The notes under the pieces were generated by a model. It saw only the letters and a list, made by a program, of their open reading frames with translations. It did no database searches and was not told the DNA's origin. A stretch of DNA of 64,000 nucleotides from Haloarcula sp. CBA1127 (lineage in GTDB: Archaea > Halobacteriota > Halobacteria > Halobacteriales > Haloarculaceae), in contig NZ_BCNB01000006.1 in NCBI RefSeq assembly GCF_001485575.1, forward strand, positions 744,001-808,000, written 5' to 3'. Positions 19,032 through 28,228 of this stretch are shown piece after piece. Both the position numbers and the translations under genes were made by a program. The first letter of the stretch is position 1. Each line of letters starts with the position of its first letter.

Positions 19032-20057
19032 GTGCTCGGGTCGATACCGGACCTGCTTCGGCTGGTCGCTGTCCCGGTGTTCGGGTGGGCGGCCTACCGC
19101 GACGTGAAAACTCGCCGGGTGCCCAACCGGACCTGGACCCCGCTTGCCGTGCTGGCGGTCGTCCTCCTGCTGTGGGACGCCTACACCGTCTGGACCGGCC
19201 CGACAGCAGTCGGCCAGCGGCTGTTTCTTATCAGGGTTGCAATCAGTCTCGGCTTCGTCATTCCACTGTCGTACGGCTTCTGGCTCATCGGCGGCTTCGG
19301 CGGGGCCGATGCGAAGGCGTTCATGCTCATCGCCGTCCTCTTTCCCATCTATCCGGTGTACTACCTGCCCATGCCAAGCGTCGCCCTCCCGCTTCAGCAG
19401 ACCGCTATCGGCGTCTTCTCGCTGACAGTGCTCTCGAACACCGTGCTTGCCGGCGTCGTCTATCCGCTGGCCGTCGCCGCCGGGAACCTCGCCCGGGGAC
19501 GATTTTCGCTGGCGATGTTCATCGGACGGCCCGTCGCCACCGCCAACGTCACCGAGGAGTATGGCCGGCTGCTCGAATCGCCCGACGGGTTTGACCGCGG
19601 CGGCCTCGACCTCGACGCCCTCCGGATGTACCTCCAGTGGCGCGGCTGCTCGCTCGCTGATATCCGTGCCGACCCCGAGCAGCATCGGCTTCCGACCTCC
19701 CTTCCGGCAGTCCCGAACGACCCCGGTGACGGGTCTCTGGCGACCGATGGCGGCGACTCGGCGTCCGGCGATGTGGCCGAACCGTCAGCGAACGACATCG
19801 GGGCCGATGGGGCCGATTATCCCGACCAAATCGACGACCCATGGGGTGCCGAGCGGTTCCTTGACGATATCGACCACTCGGCCTACGGCACCTCACCCCA
19901 GCAACTCCGTGATGGACTGGACGTGCTTGCCGAACAGGACGAGGTGTGGATTTCGCCGGGGATTCCGTTCCTCGTTCCGATGCTCGCCGGGCTGGTCGTC
20001 TCGCTCACCTACGGTGACGTGCTGTTCTCGCTGTTGCAGGCGGTCGGGCTGGCCTGA
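19032..20057 (+). CDS. pibD: Prepilin/preflagellin peptidase (A24 family, PibD-like)
   Basis: A membrane aspartic protease that removes class III signal peptides from archaellins and pilins. The first catalytic Asp is in [12 protein letters not shown] and the second in the GGFGGADAK motif, both in the usual positions after membrane helices. The protein has 341 residues. The C-terminal part carries an acidic cytosolic region (about residues 235-305) and a last membrane helix, as known from haloarchaeal members. The start is a GTG at 19032. No pilin or archaellin gene is beside it. Confidence 0.9.
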   Translation: MLGSIPDLLRLVAVPVFGWAAYRDVKTRRVPNRTWTPLAVLAVVLLLWDAYTVWTGPTAVGQRLFLIRVAISLGFVIPLSYGFWLIGGFGGADAKAFMLIAVLFPIYPVYYLPMPSVALPLQQTAIGVFSLTVLSNTVLAGVVYPLAVAAGNLARGRFSLAMFIGRPVATANVTEEYGRLLESPDGFDRGGLDLDALRMYLQWRGCSLADIRADPEQHRLPTSLPAVPNDPGDGSLATDGGDSASGDVAEPSANDIGADGADYPDQIDDPWGAERFLDDIDHSAYGTSPQQLRDGLDVLAEQDEVWISPGIPFLVPMLAGLVVSLTYGDVLFSLLQAVGLA

Positions 20058-20104
20058 CCGCTGACAGCAGAAGACCTATTTTGCGGACACGCCTCGGCCC
20101 GAGT

Positions 20105-20467
20105 ATGACCGATGTCGACCTCGCGTTCGACGAGCAGGAGTACATCCCGGCAGTCGCGCAGGACGCCGACTCCGGTGAGGTACTCATGCTCGCCTACGTC
20201 ACCGAGGAAGCGCTCCGGAAGACCCGCGAGACGGGGGAGGCCCACTACTACTCGCGGAGCCGGGACGAACTCTGGCACAAGGGCGGGACGAGCGGCCACA
20301 CGCAGGCCGTCGAAGAAGTGCGGGTCGACTGCGACGGAGACGCACTGCTGTACATCGTCGACCAGACCGGCGGGGCCTGCCACACCGGCTACGAGTCCTG
20401 CTTTCACCGGACCGTCGACGGCGAGACAGTCGGTGAACAAGTGTTTGACCCAGACGACGTGTACTAA
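20105..20467 (+). CDS. hisI: Phosphoribosyl-AMP cyclohydrolase
   Basis: HisI opens the adenine ring of PR-AMP, the third step of histidine biosynthesis. The 120-residue protein has the zinc/magnesium site sequence in [18 protein letters not shown] and the cysteines in [12 protein letters not shown], plus [14 protein letters not shown]. There is no fused HisE domain. The ATG at 20105 is chosen, with a CTATTTT element about 28 bp upstream. The stop overlaps the next gene by one base (TAATG), so the two are translationally coupled. Confidence 0.96.
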   Translation: MTDVDLAFDEQEYIPAVAQDADSGEVLMLAYVTEEALRKTRETGEAHYYSRSRDELWHKGGTSGHTQAVEEVRVDCDGDALLYIVDQTGGACHTGYESCFHRTVDGETVGEQVFDPDDVY

Positions 20468-21618
20468 TGGCACAATCCGATACTGAGATCGAAAGCGGCG
20501 CGGGACCCCCCGACGCCGTGGCGGAACTCGAACAGGCCGCCGACGCGTACGCCCGAGCACAGGCGCGCGTCGAGAAAATCGGTGCGGACGCGCTCCGTGA
20601 CTGCCGTGACATCTACCGCGAACTGTGGAACCTGCTCGAAAGCTACGACGGCCGGGCAACCGGCGGTGGCGACTTCGAGGCGTTCATGGAGTTTCAGGGC
20701 CGGGTCGGGACGTTGACCGACGACCTCTCCGAAGACCTGCCCGAACGGGAGACCTTCGAAGAAATCGACGATTTCCTTCAGCAGCGGCGGCTCACCGAGA
20801 GTGACTTCGAGCAGGCCCGCGAGATGCTCTCCCCTATCGGCGACCTCGTCGGGCGACTCGACGAACTTGACGACGCACGCGAGCAGTACAAGAAAGCCCG
20901 AACGGACGCCGGCCGTCGGCGCGACGAACTGCGCGACCGCATCGACGACCTCGAACGCCTCCAGCGGCTCGGCGACGCCGACCTCGACGCGCCGGTCGAG
21001 CACCTTCGTGAGCCAATCGAGCGCTACAACGACGCCGTCACCGAGGCGTTCACCGAGTTCAGGCGCAACACGCCGGCCAGAGACGTGCTGGCCGTCATCG
21101 ACCAGGCGGACGCGTATCCGTTAGTCGAGTTCCGGTCCCCGCCCTCGGAACTGCTGACGTACGTTCGCGAGCACGACGCCGGGACCGAGCCGATTCCGAA
21201 ACTACTGGAGTACGCTGACTACTCCGCCTCAAAACTGGACCACTACGTTGACGACACCGCAGCGCTCCGCAGCGCTGTCGCCACCCGACAGACGTATCTC
21301 CGGCGGCTTGACGCCGAGCCGGTGCGGATTGACTGGCCGCCGCCATCGGCGACCGCTCTGCCATGGCTCTGCCGAGCGTACCGCTCGGTTGTTGCCCGTT
21401 TCGCCGATGAGTCAGTCGTTGCCGCGCTCCGGGAGGTGCGTGGACTTGCGGAGCGAGACGACTACGAGCGGCTGCGGGAGAGCGCCCTCGCTCGCTCGGA
21501 ACTCACAGAAACCGAACGCGAGCGGCTGGCAAGCGGTGCTGTCGAACAAGAACTATCGGCTGCCCGCAAGGCCAGAGCGGCTATCGATGACGCGCTGGAC
21601 ACCTATTCGCCGCTGTAA
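20467..21618 (+). CDS. Conserved haloarchaeal coiled-coil protein of unknown function
   Basis: I do not recognise a function. The 383-residue acidic protein is almost all helical, with long coiled-coil stretches around residues 10-60, 110-170 and at the C-terminus, and no membrane span. The spacing to hisI (TAATG overlap) means it is expressed with it, but no link to histidine synthesis is known to me. A conserved-looking central segment with DVLAVIDQADAYPLVEFRSPPSELL may be a small folded domain. Its 3' end overlaps the end of the convergent phosphohexomutase gene by 16 bp. Confidence 0.75.
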   Translation: MAQSDTEIESGAGPPDAVAELEQAADAYARAQARVEKIGADALRDCRDIYRELWNLLESYDGRATGGGDFEAFMEFQGRVGTLTDDLSEDLPERETFEEIDDFLQQRRLTESDFEQAREMLSPIGDLVGRLDELDDAREQYKKARTDAGRRRDELRDRIDDLERLQRLGDADLDAPVEHLREPIERYNDAVTEAFTEFRRNTPARDVLAVIDQADAYPLVEFRSPPSELLTYVREHDAGTEPIPKLLEYADYSASKLDHYVDDTAALRSAVATRQTYLRRLDAEPVRIDWPPPSATALPWLCRAYRSVVARFADESVVAALREVRGLAERDDYERLRESALARSELTETERERLASGAVEQELSAARKARAAIDDALDTYSPL

Positions 21619-22982
21619 GTATTCGTTTGCTGGGTCGCTCGGCTAACCATCGTTTCGGCGAGTTCCTCGGCGCGGTCAAGCGTGCGCGCTTCGGCGTAGA
21701 CCCGGACAACGGGCTCCGTACCGGACGGTCGGGCAAGTACCCAGCCGTCGCCGTAGTCAAGGCGGTAACCGTCTGTCGTATCGAGGTCAGCTGTCGCCTC
21801 GTTCGCATGGGCCTCGATACCTTCGAGCATCGACTCGCGCTCTTCTTCGGTTTCGTATTCGAGGTTCCGCCGGACGTTGTAGTAGTCGTCGTAGTCCGCA
21901 GCAACCTCGCTTGCAGGCCGGTCAGCGACGAGTTCGAGGAACTTCGCGGCGGTGAACGCGCCGTCTCTGGCGATGCGGTAGTCGGGAAAGAGAATGCCGC
22001 CGTTGCCTTCGCCGGCAATCGCGACGTGGGTCCCCTCGTTTTGCAGTTTGCGGATGCGACTGACGATGTACGTCGACCCGATGGGGGTCAGCGAAAGGGT
22101 CGCGCCGGCGTCCTCGACGACATCGACCAGTCGCTGTGAGGCGTTAACTGCCGAGACGACGCCGTCGCCGGACTCGATTTTCGCCGCCGCGAGCGCGGCC
22201 AGCGCGGCGTCGCCTTCGATGTGGGTTCCGGTCTCGTCGACGAACATCCCGCGGTCGGCGTCGCCGTCGTGGGCGAATCCGAGGTCGGCGTCGGTCGCGC
22301 GGACAAACGCCCGCAGGTCTTCGAGGTTCTCGGCGACTGGTTCGGGGTCACGGCCGGGGAAGTGGCCGTCGGGCTGGGTGTTGACGGTGTGGACTTCACA
22401 GCCGAGTTCGCGGAACAGGTCGGGGCTTGTAAGAGAGCCAGCCCCGTGGCCGGAGTCGACGACGATAGTGAGGTCGGCGTCGGCGATGCGGTCGCGGTCG
22501 ACGGCAGCAAGCACCTGCTCGCGGTATCGGCGGCGGGCGCTCTCGATGGCGGTGTCCGACCCGACTGTCTCCCAGTCTGCGTAGTTTGGAGTGTCGTCCC
22601 GGAGCGACTGCTCGACGCGGTCGAGCGTGCTCCGTGTCAGTTCAACCCCGTCGGCGCCGATGAGCTTCACGCCGTTGTACGCGGCCGGATTGTGGCTCGC
22701 AGTAATCATTACGCCCGGGACCGCCTCACGCTCGCAGTAGGCCTGCAGTCCCGGCGTCGGCACGACGCCGAGGCGGTCGACATCGAACCCGACGGCCGTC
22801 AGCCCGCTTGTCGCGGCATTGATAAACGTCCGCCCGGTCGTCCGCGTGTCCCGGGCGATCGCCACGCGGTCGTGGTCGTCACGCCAGACGTCCCCGGCGG
22901 CCTGTGCAACCCGAAGGACGTACCGCGGTGTCAGCTCATCGCCCGCGACACCTCGGACGCCGCTCGACCCGAACACTTGCAT
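21603..22982 (-). CDS. glmM: Phosphoglucosamine mutase / phosphomannomutase-type phosphohexomutase
   Basis: An alpha-D-phosphohexomutase of 459 residues. The catalytic phosphoserine loop is ITASHNPAAYNG, the magnesium loop is AHDGDADRG, the sugar loop contains GEGNGGI, and the phosphate-binding loop is ARPSGTEPVVRVYAE. The start FGSSGVRG and the GEGNGG loop fit archaeal GlmM-like enzymes better than bacterial PMM/PGM, but the exact substrate is not fixed by sequence. The likely role is making UDP-sugar precursors for cell-surface glycosylation. The start is the ATG at 22982, 86 bp from the divergent pyrE. Confidence 0.88.
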   Translation of the reverse strand: MQVFGSSGVRGVAGDELTPRYVLRVAQAAGDVWRDDHDRVAIARDTRTTGRTFINAATSGLTAVGFDVDRLGVVPTPGLQAYCEREAVPGVMITASHNPAAYNGVKLIGADGVELTRSTLDRVEQSLRDDTPNYADWETVGSDTAIESARRRYREQVLAAVDRDRIADADLTIVVDSGHGAGSLTSPDLFRELGCEVHTVNTQPDGHFPGRDPEPVAENLEDLRAFVRATDADLGFAHDGDADRGMFVDETGTHIEGDAALAALAAAKIESGDGVVSAVNASQRLVDVVEDAGATLSLTPIGSTYIVSRIRKLQNEGTHVAIAGEGNGGILFPDYRIARDGAFTAAKFLELVADRPASEVAADYDDYYNVRRNLEYETEEERESMLEGIEAHANEATADLDTTDGYRLDYGDGWVLARPSGTEPVVRVYAEARTLDRAEELAETMVSRATQQTNTYSGE

Positions 22983-23068
22983 TCGAGCGAGTGTCTGAGG
23001 CGGAAGGGCTTAGGAATGTCGCTGTCTGAATCCAACAGTCATTAGCCCCGTGACCGTTCAGTGAGCGT

Positions 23069-23620
23069 ATGGCAAACGACGAACTCATTGCGGCGCTACG
23101 AGACGCTGACGCCGTCAAATTCGGAGAGTTCGAGCTCTCCCACGGCGGCACATCGAACTACTATGTCGACAAGTACGTCTTCGAGACCGACCCCGACTGT
23201 CTGGACAGCATCGCCGCGGCCTTCGCCGAGCGCATCGCCGAGTGGGACACGGACGCCACGCTGGCCGGCGTTGCCCTCGGCGCGGTCCCGCTGGTCGCGG
23301 TCACCAGCGTCGAAACCGGTATCCCCTACGTTATCGCCCGCAAGCAGGCCAAGGAGTACGGGACGGGCAACCGAATCGAGGGCGATCTGGCCGACGGTGA
23401 GGAAGTCATCATCCTCGAAGACATCGCGACGACCGGCCAGAGCGCGGTCGACGCCGCCGAGGCGCTCCGCGAGGCCGGCGCTGTCGTCAACCGCGTGCTC
23501 GTCGTCGTCGACCGCGAGGAAGGAGCCAGCGAGAACCTCGCCGACCACGACCTCGAACTCTCGTCGCTCGTAACCGCGTCGGACCTGCTCGCCGACGCAC
23601 CCGACGACATCGACGCGTAG
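23069..23620 (+). CDS. pyrE: Orotate phosphoribosyltransferase
   Basis: Transfers the phosphoribosyl group from PRPP to orotate in pyrimidine synthesis. The PRPP motif is [17 protein letters not shown] and the flexible-loop region is [13 protein letters not shown]. The N-terminus [16 protein letters not shown] is the classic OPRTase start. The length is 183 residues with an acidic end. This type corresponds to the gene used as a selection marker in haloarchaea (pyrE/pyrE2); I do not assign the paralogue number. Start ATG at 23069. Confidence 0.96.
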   Translation: MANDELIAALRDADAVKFGEFELSHGGTSNYYVDKYVFETDPDCLDSIAAAFAERIAEWDTDATLAGVALGAVPLVAVTSVETGIPYVIARKQAKEYGTGNRIEGDLADGEEVIILEDIATTGQSAVDAAEALREAGAVVNRVLVVVDREEGASENLADHDLELSSLVTASDLLADAPDDIDA

Positions 23621-23705
23621 CGCAGGTGGAACTGCTGCCGACGGTGCGCGGCTGGGACACACCACCGATGTGTTCTTGACGCTGGCTCGCCTATTTGCGT
23701 GTGCA

Positions 23706-23954
23706 ATGGCCAATCTCGAACTCTACGAACTCGAAGGCTGTCCGTACTGTGCGAAGGTAATCAAGAAGCTCGACGAACTCGGACTCGACTACGAGTCCCA
23801 CATGGTCCCGCGGTCCCACGGCGAGCGGACCGAAGTCAAGGAGGTTTCGGGCCAGACCGGTGTTCCGGTACTCATCGACGAGGACAACGGCGTCGACGGA
23901 ATGCCCGAATCCGACGACATCGTCGAATATCTCGAAGAGACGTACGGACAGTAG
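23706..23954 (+). CDS. Glutaredoxin-family thiol-disulfide protein
   Basis: An 82-residue cytosolic redox protein with the active-site motif CPYC near residue 11, the cis-Pro segment TGVPVLID and the C-terminal ESDDIVEYLEETY of thioredoxin-fold glutaredoxins. Haloarchaea use gamma-glutamylcysteine rather than glutathione, so the thiol partner is uncertain. The ATG at 23706 is chosen; the in-frame extension upstream is hydrophobic and without family similarity. Confidence 0.9.
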   Translation: MANLELYELEGCPYCAKVIKKLDELGLDYESHMVPRSHGERTEVKEVSGQTGVPVLIDEDNGVDGMPESDDIVEYLEETYGQ

Positions 23955-24012
23955 ACCCGGCGCTTACGCTGTCTCTCGTTTTTACTTGGTAGCGAAGACA
24001 GCTAGCCGCCGC

Positions 24013-24981
24013 TCAGGCCACTTCTTCGCGGTCCTCGCCGCGCTCCATAATCAGGTCCCGCAGATCGATGGCGTCCTCGATGTTCTCCATCTCCTCTTTC
24101 TCGATGAGCGCAGTCCCTTCGACAGACTCCTGCCGGAGTTCGTCGACGACGTACACCGACCGGGTCCGGGTCACCTCACCGACCGATGACATGATGCGGG
24201 CCCGTTTCTCGGCCGTTTCGGTGAACGCCGAGTGACCGGCAAGGACCTGTCCGTGCTGGTCGTCACTCTCGTTGACGCTCTTGAAGGGCGCACGGTCCGT
24301 CGGATGCACCTCAAAGCCGATGCGGGTGAACACCGTCACAATCGGCTCGTCCTCCGGCGCGACATCGGGGTCGTCCGGTGTCGGCTCGTCGTCCCGGACC
24401 TCCTCGGCGCCGTCAAGGACGCTCACCGGCGAGGTCAGCGGCGCGTCGAACAGGTCTTCGAGTTCGGCGGCCACCTCGACGGAGGCGTCCATCCCGTCCT
24501 CGTATTTCGAGACTGTCCGCCGGGAGACGCCCAACTCCTTCGCTAAACGGCCAAGCGACCAGTCGCGGTTCTCGCGCACGTCGGCGAGAATCTCGGAGTC
24601 GATGTTGACGTAGAGTCCGCCCGGCGCGGCGTAGATGAGCGGCGGGACCTCCTCAACGAACAGGTCCATCGCGGTGTCGGGTGACAGCACGGGAACGCCG
24701 TGCCGGAAGTAGACGACACCGGGCTTCAGTTCCTCGTCGCGCGTTCGGAGGCCGATCACGATCGGGGTGGCATTCAGATACGTGCCCAGTCGCCGCATCT
24801 CGCCCCCGGTCTGTGCATCGAAGGCGTCGATGTTGCCCAGTATCTTCAGGAGCAACACGTCCTCACCGCGACGGGCAGCGATGTCGAAACTCTTCGGCCG
24901 AATCGCACAGCGGTCGCTGACGAGGAAGCCAGCGTCTTCGAGCATCGCCATGACGTTTTCCACCAGCGCCGACCGTGACAT
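24013..24981 (-). CDS. HTH-domain transcriptional regulator (COG1395-like)
   Basis: A 322-residue archaeal regulator. The N-terminal half resembles a restriction-endonuclease-like fold ([19 protein letters not shown]). It is followed by a Cro/XRE-type helix-turn-helix ([20 protein letters not shown], near residues 130-150) and an acidic linker, then a C-terminal domain (about 225-322) of unknown function. The HTH is typical of the family annotated as a putative archaeal transcriptional regulator. Targets are unknown. ATG at 24981 is used; a short in-frame extension to 25017 exists. Confidence 0.85.
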   Translation of the reverse strand: MSRSALVENVMAMLEDAGFLVSDRCAIRPKSFDIAARRGEDVLLLKILGNIDAFDAQTGGEMRRLGTYLNATPIVIGLRTRDEELKPGVVYFRHGVPVLSPDTAMDLFVEEVPPLIYAAPGGLYVNIDSEILADVRENRDWSLGRLAKELGVSRRTVSKYEDGMDASVEVAAELEDLFDAPLTSPVSVLDGAEEVRDDEPTPDDPDVAPEDEPIVTVFTRIGFEVHPTDRAPFKSVNESDDQHGQVLAGHSAFTETAEKRARIMSSVGEVTRTRSVYVVDELRQESVEGTALIEKEEMENIEDAIDLRDLIMERGEDREEVA

Positions 24982-25113
24982 AGTACTCTGTACCTCTACT
25001 GAGTCTAGCCCGCTCACCCATTATATGTATTGCGCCGTCCGTTGCTCTCTCAGGCCGAATCGAGGGCCGGGCGTGACGAAAGGCGTTTGACCGCTTCGGG
25101 GCTACAGCGTAGC

Positions 25114-26379
25114 GTGACTGTCGTCGGCCTCGATGATACGGACTCGCGCGAACGGGGGATGTGTACGACCTACGCTGCCGCGACCCTCGCCGAGTCGATC
25201 CGGGATGCCGGGGGGACCGTCGAGCGACTGCTCCTCGTCCGGCTGAATCCCGCCGTCGAACACAAGACCCGCGGGAACGCGGCGCTGGCGGTGCATACGG
25301 ACCTCGATGCCGACACAGCGCTTGGACTGGCCGAGGACACACTCGACATGGCTGAAACCGATGACCCACGGACCAACCCCGGCGCTATCGTCGCTGACTG
25401 CGACCCCGAAGATGTCCCGCCGCAGGTCGCAACGTTCGCCCGCGAGACCATCCGGTCGATACAGGACCCGATGGCCGCGACGACGCTAGCTGATGTAGTC
25501 GGGTTCGCCCGCTGCCAGCGGGGCAACGGCCGCGGGCTCGTCGGCGCGCTCGCGGCAGTTGGTGCCTGGGCCGCGCTGTCGGACTGGACCTACGAACACA
25601 TCGCCTATCGGGAGCACGACCGGTGGGGCACTGAGCGAGCGGTCGACAGCGAGAGCGTCCGCGCGGCGGCAGAGGAGTACTACCCCGACGTGTGGGATAC
25701 CGTCGACCGCGAGTCGGCCTATCCGGTCTGTGTGCCGCGGACGCCCTGCCCGATTCTCTACGGGATTCGCGGCGACGACCCGACCGCCTGTCGCGCCGTC
25801 GCGGATGCAATCGACAGCGAACCCATCGCTCGCCGGGCGACGTTCGTGACGAACCAGGGGACCGACGTGCATCTACAGGACGCCGCTGTCGACGCAGTCA
25901 CGGCCGACAGCGCCTACCGCGTCACCGGCGACGTGGTCGATGCCCCCGAAACGCGGGAGGGTGGACACGTATTCGTTACGCTCAAGGGCGACGATGCGAC
26001 TCTCGACTGTGCGGCCTTCGAGCCGACGAAGGGCTTTCGCGACCGGGTCCGATCGCTCAGGGTCGGCGACCGAATCACCGCGTGTGGCGAAGTGAGCGAC
26101 GGGACGCTCAAACTGGAGAAGCTCGCGGTTCGGGAACTCGTTCGGACGGAAGCCGTCACACCGGACTGTCCGGACTGTGGCCGGTCGATGAAATCCGCCG
26201 GCCGGAACCAGGGCTATCGGTGTCGGGACTGCGGGACTAGCGCTGACGGCAAGACTGAGCAGTCCATCGAGCGAGGACTGGAACGCGGCTGGTACGAAGT
26301 CCCGCCGGTCGCGCGCCGCCATATCGCGAAGCCGCTGGTCCGTGGCGGGTTCGATGCGCCAACCCACCCGTCTCGCTGA
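25114..26379 (+). CDS. tiaS: tRNA(Ile2) 2-agmatinylcytidine synthetase
   Basis: TiaS modifies the wobble C of tRNA-Ile(CAU) with agmatine so that it reads AUA. The 421-residue protein begins GLDDTDSRERGMCTTY, the characteristic ATP-using kinase-like N-terminus, continues through a ferredoxin-like region, has an OB-fold (about residues 270-345) and ends with a zinc ribbon (CPDCG and CRDCG near residues 350-375). The GTG at 25114 is the natural start because the family begins just before GLDDTDS. It is divergent from the COG1395 regulator. Confidence 0.94.
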   Translation: MTVVGLDDTDSRERGMCTTYAAATLAESIRDAGGTVERLLLVRLNPAVEHKTRGNAALAVHTDLDADTALGLAEDTLDMAETDDPRTNPGAIVADCDPEDVPPQVATFARETIRSIQDPMAATTLADVVGFARCQRGNGRGLVGALAAVGAWAALSDWTYEHIAYREHDRWGTERAVDSESVRAAAEEYYPDVWDTVDRESAYPVCVPRTPCPILYGIRGDDPTACRAVADAIDSEPIARRATFVTNQGTDVHLQDAAVDAVTADSAYRVTGDVVDAPETREGGHVFVTLKGDDATLDCAAFEPTKGFRDRVRSLRVGDRITACGEVSDGTLKLEKLAVRELVRTEAVTPDCPDCGRSMKSAGRNQGYRCRDCGTSADGKTEQSIERGLERGWYEVPPVARRHIAKPLVRGGFDAPTHPSR

Positions 26380-26465
26380 GGCGGAGCGGTTCGAACCGGC
26401 TACCGGTGAGTAAGCACCACGAATATTCCGGTAATATGGGGATATACCTCGATTTAGACTACGGA

Positions 26466-26479
26466 TAACAATATTGATA
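26466..26479 (+). promoter_or_regulatory. Promoter of the first small DUF7511-like gene
   Basis: TAACAATATTGATA begins 31 bp before the ATG at 26497. A nearly identical 14-mer (TAACAATAATGATA) begins 32 bp before the ATG at 26760, so the two genes share a promoter element in the same position. Confidence 0.55.
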
Positions 26480-26496
26480 TACCGTTATGTGCGGCC

Positions 26497-26703
26497 ATGA
26501 GCACCGAAGGGGCAGACACCCAGCGGCGAAATACGGCCGACAGCGAGGTCGCCGAGAAGCTATTGACTGTCGAACACGAGCCGGCTGCGGGCGGCGGCCA
26601 GCGCTCGATCCTGTATCCGCCCGGGAGCACGCCCTCCGAACTGGAAGCGAACTGGCTGGCCGTTTCGTCGGACCTTCTCGTTCCGCTTGACGACGTTCAG
26701 TAG
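26497..26703 (+). CDS. Small conserved haloarchaeal protein, DUF7511-like (copy 1)
   Basis: A 68-residue acidic protein without known function. The C-terminal half has the pattern SILYPPGSTPSELEANWLAVS followed by a conserved Leu-Asp-Asp end, which matches small haloarchaeal proteins of the DUF7511 type as I remember them. The next gene encodes a paralogue with the same plan (LICYAPDVDTADVEDQWLSVD). The start at the ATG at 26497 fits a leaderless transcript from the TATA-like element 26 bp upstream. It could be a small regulatory or partner protein; this is not shown by the sequence. Confidence 0.75.
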   Translation: MSTEGADTQRRNTADSEVAEKLLTVEHEPAAGGGQRSILYPPGSTPSELEANWLAVSSDLLVPLDDVQ

Positions 26704-26720
26704 CCCTTACGCCCGATAAT

Positions 26721-26748
26721 CGACAGGTAACAATAATGATACCTGTCG
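26721..26748 (+). promoter_or_regulatory. Inverted repeat enclosing the TATA element of the second DUF7511-like gene
   Basis: CGACAGGTA (26721-26729) and TACCTGTCG (26740-26748) form a perfect 9-bp inverted repeat around ACAATAATGA, which sits at the TATA position of the ATG at 26760. This is the layout expected for a dimeric repressor operator that blocks TBP. Confidence 0.6.
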
Positions 26749-26759
26749 TGAACCGAGAC

Positions 26760-26963
26760 ATGGACTCCGATACCCGGTCGACGAGTGAGGTGACGGCAGC
26801 GGCTGACGCTGACGAGGGAACACTACCTGCCGTGGTACGCTCCCGTCCCGACGGCAGCGAGCGACTCATCTGCTACGCCCCGGATGTCGACACGGCAGAC
26901 GTTGAGGATCAGTGGCTCTCCGTCGATGCCGAGTTCCCGGTTTCGACACTGCTGATGCGTTAG
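26760..26963 (+). CDS. Small conserved haloarchaeal protein, DUF7511-like (copy 2)
   Basis: A 67-residue acidic paralogue of the preceding product, with the shared core SERLICYAPDVDTADVEDQW and a hydrophobic end. I use the ATG at 26760 because the TATA-like element is 26 bp upstream; an in-frame ATG at 26736 would lie inside the inverted repeat. Its stop overlaps the stop of the convergent threonine-synthase-like gene (TTAG at 26960-26963). The function is unknown. Confidence 0.72.
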   Translation: MDSDTRSTSEVTAAADADEGTLPAVVRSRPDGSERLICYAPDVDTADVEDQWLSVDAEFPVSTLLMR

Positions 26964-28030
26964 TCATTTCGTCCGGTCAACGCAACAACCACGTCGTCAC
27001 CGTCCTGGAGTTCTCCCCGCTCTCTGAACTGAGGGAGCGCCGCCGTCGCCGTCGCACACGTCGGCTCAACGTGAAACCCTGCCCCACTGAGCCGGTCGCG
27101 CTCTCGCTCGGTTGCCGCCGCAGAGACGGCGACGGCGGCACCACCGGTTTCGTCGATGGCGTGCCGTATCTGCCGGCCGCGTGGTGGGTCCCGGATGTGG
27201 ATCCCGTCGGCGAGGTCGTTGGCGGCAGCGTCGTCCGGCACAGTCCCGCCCTCGTCATCGTCGGCGATGGGACTGTACCCGACCGCTTGCGTTCCCAGTA
27301 TGCGCGGGATAGCGTCCGTCCACCCAGCTTGCTCCAGTGCCCGAAATCCGCGGTAGAGGCCCAGAAACAGCGTCCCGTGACCGAGCGGCGTGACGACAGC
27401 GTCCGGAACGCTCCAGTCCCGCTGGGCGGCGATTTCGTAGGCGGCCGTCGCTGTCCCAGCGAAGAACGCGGGGTTCCAGGCGTGGCTGGCATACCACCCC
27501 GCCCCGTTCTCCACGGCGTCGATACAGGCTACGGTTACGGACTCTCTACTCCCCTCGACCGGGACGACATCGGCCCCGGTTCGTTCGATGCGGCGCACCT
27601 TCGTTTCCTTCGCGCTCGCCGGGACGTATATCTCCGCGTCCAGGCCCGTCTGCGCCGCGTAGGACGCGACTGCCAGCCCGGCGTTGCCTGAGGAGTCTTC
27701 GAGCACGCGGTCGGCTCCGACTTCGAGCGCTTCGGCGATGACCGTCGCGGCGCCGCGGTCCTTGAAACTCCCCGTCGGGTGGAGATACTCTAGTTTGAAG
27801 CTGGCGTTCCATTCGGGTGCGTCGACCAGCGGCGTCCAGCCCTCGCCTAAACTGACTCGCTCACTCATTGGGAGGAAGTCAGCGAAGTCCCAGACCCCGC
27901 TGGTCCGTGAGAACTGTGCTGGTCGGCTGTCGGGCAGGGGCTGGCTGGCGTAGTCAAGCGGAGCCCCGCAGGAACACCGCCAGGGTTCCGCACGGGGGTA
28001 CTCTCGGTTGCAGACGCTACAGATGCGCAT
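26960..28030 (-). CDS. Threonine synthase-like PLP-dependent enzyme
   Basis: A 356-residue fold-type II pyridoxal-phosphate enzyme. The N-terminal zinc ribbon (CSVC and CSCG) and the cofactor lysine in TGSFKDRGA are those of archaeal threonine synthases, which make threonine from O-phosphohomoserine. The conserved SSGNAG loop is also present. Related paralogues in haloarchaea make other products, so the symbol thrC is withheld. The ATG at 28030 (MRICSVCN) is chosen; the longer open frame upstream is not acidic. Confidence 0.88.
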   Translation of the reverse strand: MRICSVCNREYPRAEPWRCSCGAPLDYASQPLPDSRPAQFSRTSGVWDFADFLPMSERVSLGEGWTPLVDAPEWNASFKLEYLHPTGSFKDRGAATVIAEALEVGADRVLEDSSGNAGLAVASYAAQTGLDAEIYVPASAKETKVRRIERTGADVVPVEGSRESVTVACIDAVENGAGWYASHAWNPAFFAGTATAAYEIAAQRDWSVPDAVVTPLGHGTLFLGLYRGFRALEQAGWTDAIPRILGTQAVGYSPIADDDEGGTVPDDAAANDLADGIHIRDPPRGRQIRHAIDETGGAAVAVSAAATERERDRLSGAGFHVEPTCATATAALPQFRERGELQDGDDVVVALTGRND

Positions 28031-28228
28031 GAGCTTGCTCTGTGGCGAACCGTCCAAAAGCTGGCGGCGTCTGCGGTCGCGGTAGTCGGTGCCTGCGGCC
28101 AGGTTGGCGGAGCGAACAGAGCGGTGGCCGGGCGGCCGCTCCGTCGGCCGCCACGGGGAAAGGCAGGTCTGTGAGCGGGCATACGCGGCGCTTTGTGCCA
28201 CGCGAACCCCGGAATAAAAACGCGAGTC

